Shown here: piece after piece, positions 61,601 to 64,000 of the stretch
How the letters are laid out: the number at the start of each line of letters is the position of its first letter
Numbering within the stretch: position 1 is the first letter of the stretch
The notes under the pieces: model-generated
The model's database searches: none
Told to the model about the DNA's origin: nothing
Seen by the model: only the letters and a program-made list of their open reading frames with translations
Translations under genes and position numbers: made by a program
NCBI RefSeq assembly: GCF_001942345.1
Contig: NZ_MKKI01000002.1
Coordinates: 83,660-147,659 of the forward strand
Length of the DNA: 64,000 bases
Reading direction: 5' to 3'
Source of the DNA: Corynebacterium sp. CNJ-954
GTDB taxonomy: Bacteria > Actinomycetota > Actinomycetes > Mycobacteriales > Mycobacteriaceae

Positions 61601-62410
61601 ATGACCACCGCACCGGAGTTCTACCGCAGCACCGCGATACCGTCGCTGGAGTTCCGGCGATCCTGCAGGGAAAACACCTGCTACCGTCCACACACGCACG
61701 ACGTCCTGTCCATCGGGCTCATTGACGAGGGACGCTCCGTGCTTGCTGGGGCATTGGCCGGGCCGGTCGCCTTGCTCCCGAGAGATGTCGTCGTCATCCC
61801 GGCCGGACACGTCCACTGCTGCAATCCGGATGCAGGTCGCTGGCGGTACCAGATGACCCACCTGGATGCTGTGTGGGCGGACAACCTGGCTCCGGCCATC
61901 AGTGGCGCGACAGGAGTCCGCGTCCTGCGTTCTCCCGCTGTCTACAGTCAGCTCACCAACGTCAACGACGCGATCGCTGCGGATCGCCCGGCCGCAGAAT
62001 TGGAGCGAGAGTTCCGTCGGCTCGCCGTCAGGATCGGAGACGCAGGGCGGGAGGAGTCGATGACCGTGCCAACAACGCCTGCTCGGACCGACGGACGCCG
62101 GGCGTTGGCGGAGGAGCTTGAGCCCGTCCTGCACCGGCTCCGGTACGACGAATCGACGCCAGCACTTGATGATCTGGCGGAGATGGTGGGGCTGAGCCGT
62201 TACCAGCTCATCCGTGCGGTGAAACAAGTGACTGGGTTAAGTCCGGTGGCCTGGCGGCAGAATGCCCGGATCCTGGAGGCACGACGCATGCTGCGCTCCG
62301 GTGCGGCGATCGCCGACACAGCGAGCAGACTGGGTTTCACCGACCAGAGCCACTTTCACCGGATTTTCCGGGCGCACGTCGCCTCCACTCCCGGTGCCTA
62401 CCGGGGGTGA
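61601..62410 (+). CDS. AraC-family transcriptional regulator
   Basis: A 269-residue AraC regulator with an N-terminal cupin-like sensing domain (ENTCYRPHTHDVLSIGLIDE, VVVIPAGHVHCCNPDA) and two C-terminal helix-turn-helix motifs (LDDLAEMVGLSRYQLIRAVK, IADTASRLGFTDQSHFHRIF). It is followed by a LysE-type exporter; AraC-LysE pairs typically sense and export an amino acid or related metabolite. Confidence 0.9.
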   Translation: MTTAPEFYRSTAIPSLEFRRSCRENTCYRPHTHDVLSIGLIDEGRSVLAGALAGPVALLPRDVVVIPAGHVHCCNPDAGRWRYQMTHLDAVWADNLAPAISGATGVRVLRSPAVYSQLTNVNDAIAADRPAAELEREFRRLAVRIGDAGREESMTVPTTPARTDGRRALAEELEPVLHRLRYDESTPALDDLAEMVGLSRYQLIRAVKQVTGLSPVAWRQNARILEARRMLRSGAAIADTASRLGFTDQSHFHRIFRAHVASTPGAYRG

Positions 62411-62473
62411 GCGGGAGAGAGGGCGCAAGAACGTACAAGACGTGACGGTGAGCGGAGTCGCACACTCACGGTC

Positions 62474-63124
62474 ATGGACCAGTTCATTGCCGTCGCCGTC
62501 GCGCATTTCCTTGCCCTGCTGATCCCCGGGGTGGATTTCTTCCTCGTTGTGCGGCTCAGCGTCGCCGAAGGATGGCGGCGTGCCAGTGCCGCCTGCCTGG
62601 GCATCGCCGTCGCCAACGGGATCATCATCACGGCTGCCTTCTCCGGTCTGTCGGCGATCCAGAACCCCGTGGTACTGGGGGTGGTGCAGTTGGCTGGCGG
62701 ACTGTTTCTCGTCTACATCGGCGCTGCATTCCTCCGGTCCGCGAGAGGGGAACAGGCGAACAGTCTGGCGGTGCCGGACCGGAGAACGGTGACTGAGGAG
62801 ACGCGCAGAATGCAGCAGGTGTCCTGGTCGAGAAACACCGGCCTCGGGCTGGCGTCTGGTCTGCTGAATCCGAAGAATGCGCTGTTCTACGTCAGCCTCG
62901 CGACCGCTGTCTCCGGGGCAGGTACGATGGCACTGGCGTTCTACGGGGCGTGGATGGTCGGGCTGGTCCTGGCGTGGGACCTGCTGGTCGCTGTCCTGTT
63001 CGGATCTGCACGGGCGCTACGCCGGCTCGGGCGCATCGTTCCGTGGCTGACACGGATCGCCGGGGTGTTCCTCGCACTGTTCGGTGTGGTCATGGTCATC
63101 GAGCTGCTCATCGAGCTGAGTTAG
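62474..63124 (+). CDS. LysE/RhtB-family amino-acid exporter
   Basis: A 216-residue, six-span exporter. It has HFLALLIPGVDFFLVVRLSV in span 1, where the usual PGP motif reads PGV, GIAVANGIIITAAFSGLSAI, and the family's central LGLASGLLNPKNALFYVSLA. It likely exports an amino acid or analogue under control of the AraC protein encoded 63 bases upstream. Confidence 0.88.
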   Translation: MDQFIAVAVAHFLALLIPGVDFFLVVRLSVAEGWRRASAACLGIAVANGIIITAAFSGLSAIQNPVVLGVVQLAGGLFLVYIGAAFLRSARGEQANSLAVPDRRTVTEETRRMQQVSWSRNTGLGLASGLLNPKNALFYVSLATAVSGAGTMALAFYGAWMVGLVLAWDLLVAVLFGSARALRRLGRIVPWLTRIAGVFLALFGVVMVIELLIELS

Positions 63125-63150
63125 TCTCGGTCAGCGTCGGTTAGTGTGGG

Positions 63151-63528
63151 ATGATGAACCATTTCACGACAGAAGAACTCCTGGAGGCCGAGCACGCGGG
63201 TTGGCAGTCGCTCTGCGAGTCCAGTGGTGGAACCTTCTACGGGCGGATCCTGACCGACGACGCCGTCTTCGTCCTGGTCAACGGGATGACGATGTCCCGT
63301 GAGCAGGTCATCGACTCGCTCGACGGTGCACCGGCGTGGGAGACGTACACGATCGAGGACGAACAGTTCATCCACCTCAGTGACGATGCAGCGGCGTTGA
63401 CTTACCGTGCCACCGCGACCCGGTCGGATCTTCCTACGCCGTTCACCGCCCTGATGTCCAGCGTGTACCGACGGATAGAGGGCAAGCCGCGGCTTGCCCT
63501 CTACCAGCAGACGGCGGTCAGCGACTGA
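63151..63528 (+). CDS. NTF2-like (DUF4440/SnoaL) protein
   Basis: A 125-residue single-domain protein with the NTF2-like fold pattern: TTEELLEAEHAGWQSLCESS, YGRILTDDAVFVLVNGMTMS, AALTYRATATRSDLP, and a terminal SVYRRIEGKPRLALYQQTAV. Start 63151 or 63154. Function of such proteins ranges from small-molecule isomerases to orphan binders and cannot be set here. Convergent with fdxA, nine bases apart. Confidence 0.8.
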   Translation: MMNHFTTEELLEAEHAGWQSLCESSGGTFYGRILTDDAVFVLVNGMTMSREQVIDSLDGAPAWETYTIEDEQFIHLSDDAAALTYRATATRSDLPTPFTALMSSVYRRIEGKPRLALYQQTAVSD

Positions 63529-63537
63529 CAGCAGCGT

Positions 63538-63861
63538 CTACTCCTGATTCTGCGGCGGCAGGGCGGCGATCGTCGGATGATCAGTTCCGGTGGGACCGAT
63601 ACTCTCAGCCCCTCCGGGCGACCCCAGTTCGTCGAAGAACGCGACGTTGTAGTCGATGTAGTCCTCCCACTCGTCCGGGAGGTCGTCTTCGTAGAAGATG
63701 GCTTCGACCGGGCAGACCGGCTCACACGCACCGCAGTCGATGCATTCGTCGGGGTGGATGTACAGCATGCGGTTGCCCTCGTAGATGCAGTCGACCGGGC
63801 ACTCTTCGACGCACGCCCGGTCGAGGACATCCACACAGGGCTGGGCGATGACGTAGGTCAT
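63538..63861 (-). CDS. fdxA: 7Fe ferredoxin FdxA
   Basis: A 107-residue seven-iron ferredoxin, an electron carrier for cytoplasmic reductases. The 3Fe-4S/4Fe-4S ligands are in [14 protein letters not shown] and [14 protein letters not shown], with [15 protein letters not shown] between. Start ATG 63861 is only three bases after the stop of the superoxide dismutase gene on the same strand, so they are probably co-transcribed. Confidence 0.93.
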   Translation of the reverse strand: MTYVIAQPCVDVLDRACVEECPVDCIYEGNRMLYIHPDECIDCGACEPVCPVEAIFYEDDLPDEWEDYIDYNVAFFDELGSPGGAESIGPTGTDHPTIAALPPQNQE

Positions 63862-63864
63862 CTA

Positions 63865-64000
63865 TCAGTTCGCGGCGGCGGCGTAGCGCTCGGCGACGTC
63901 GTCCCAGTTGAACACGTTCCACACGGCCTTGACGTAGTCGGCCTTGACGTTCTTGTACTGCAGGTAGAAGGCGTGCTCCCACATGTCGAGCATCAGCAGC
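63865..64000 (-). CDS. sodA: Fe/Mn superoxide dismutase, 3' end only
   Basis: C-terminal 44 residues of an iron/manganese superoxide dismutase; the rest is past the window edge. The reading is [20 protein letters not shown], with [11 protein letters not shown] carrying the metal-ligand Asp and His, then [20 protein letters not shown] at the end. Detoxifies superoxide in the cytoplasm. Directly upstream of fdxA. Metal (Fe or Mn) cannot be decided from this part. Confidence 0.9.
   Translation of the reverse strand, partial: LLMLDMWEHAFYLQYKNVKADYVKAVWNVFNWDDVAERYAAAAN

Overview
This 64 kb window is high-GC actinobacterial chromosome, most likely a Corynebacterium of the high-GC branch. The inference rests on the gene families, a DtxR/IdeR-type iron box, genes that appear to be leaderless, a leu leader peptide in front of leuA of the kind known in corynebacteria, and dense packing with many ATGA/GTGA overlaps. 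The species cannot be fixed from the sequence. I saw no rRNA, tRNA, CRISPR array, insertion sequence or prophage.

Layout, left to right. 1-2.4 kb: end of an MFS permease, a GDSL lipoprotein and a small membrane protein. 2.5-8.2 kb: a perfect hairpin repeat, then jetA-jetB-jetC of a Wadjet/MksBEF anti-plasmid SMC system with no jetD. 8.2-13 kb: tctC-tctB-tctA (tripartite tricarboxylate transporter) coupled to a universal stress protein, with a second copy behind it. 13.3-24 kb: small regulator-plus-effector units (an ABC exporter with MerR, a reductase pair around a perfect operator, MFS/MarR, AlkC glycosylase/MarR, an iron-controlled siderophore-interacting protein with TetR, a sigma-factor remnant, NUDIX). 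24-30 kb: an XRE regulator between an MFS pump and a four-gene redox/hydrolase operon; two promoters share one operator motif. 30.4-32.6 kb: a Fic - small protein - zeta toxin operon. 32.7-40 kb: a frameshifted AlkA-type glycosylase, a secreted phosphoesterase, and a LysR-controlled EamA/NAD(P)-binding/MFS operon.

40.8-48.4 kb is the most interesting part. A two-gene TctB/TctA-like permease is followed, with overlapping or adjacent genes, by mevalonate kinase, diphosphomevalonate decarboxylase, phosphomevalonate kinase and type 2 isopentenyl-diphosphate isomerase. HMG-CoA synthase and reductase are absent. This looks like a mevalonate uptake and salvage operon: import mevalonate, convert it to IPP, then isomerise to DMAPP. 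The gene order matches the first four genes of the known actinomycete mevalonate clusters, with the upper half missing and a transporter in front.

48.4-50.4 kb: leuA with a 15-residue leader peptide carrying four consecutive leucine codons, but with a -1 frameshift in the body. 50.4-64 kb: more regulator/transporter pairs (GntR, MerR-MFS-quinone reductase, MerR-carboxymuconolactone decarboxylase, TetR-MFS), CsbD and LapA-like small stress proteins, a PIG-L deacetylase, a lipoprotein tyrosine phosphatase, a second copy of the hairpin repeat, DinB, an HTH-ABC exporter operon with its operator, AraC-LysE, an NTF2-like protein, and finally fdxA beside the end of a Fe/Mn superoxide dismutase gene.

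Three genes (an esterase, alkA, leuA) each look like an intact gene carrying a single-base deletion. Whether these are true mutations or base-calling errors decides how leucine synthesis and alkylation repair should be read in this strain.
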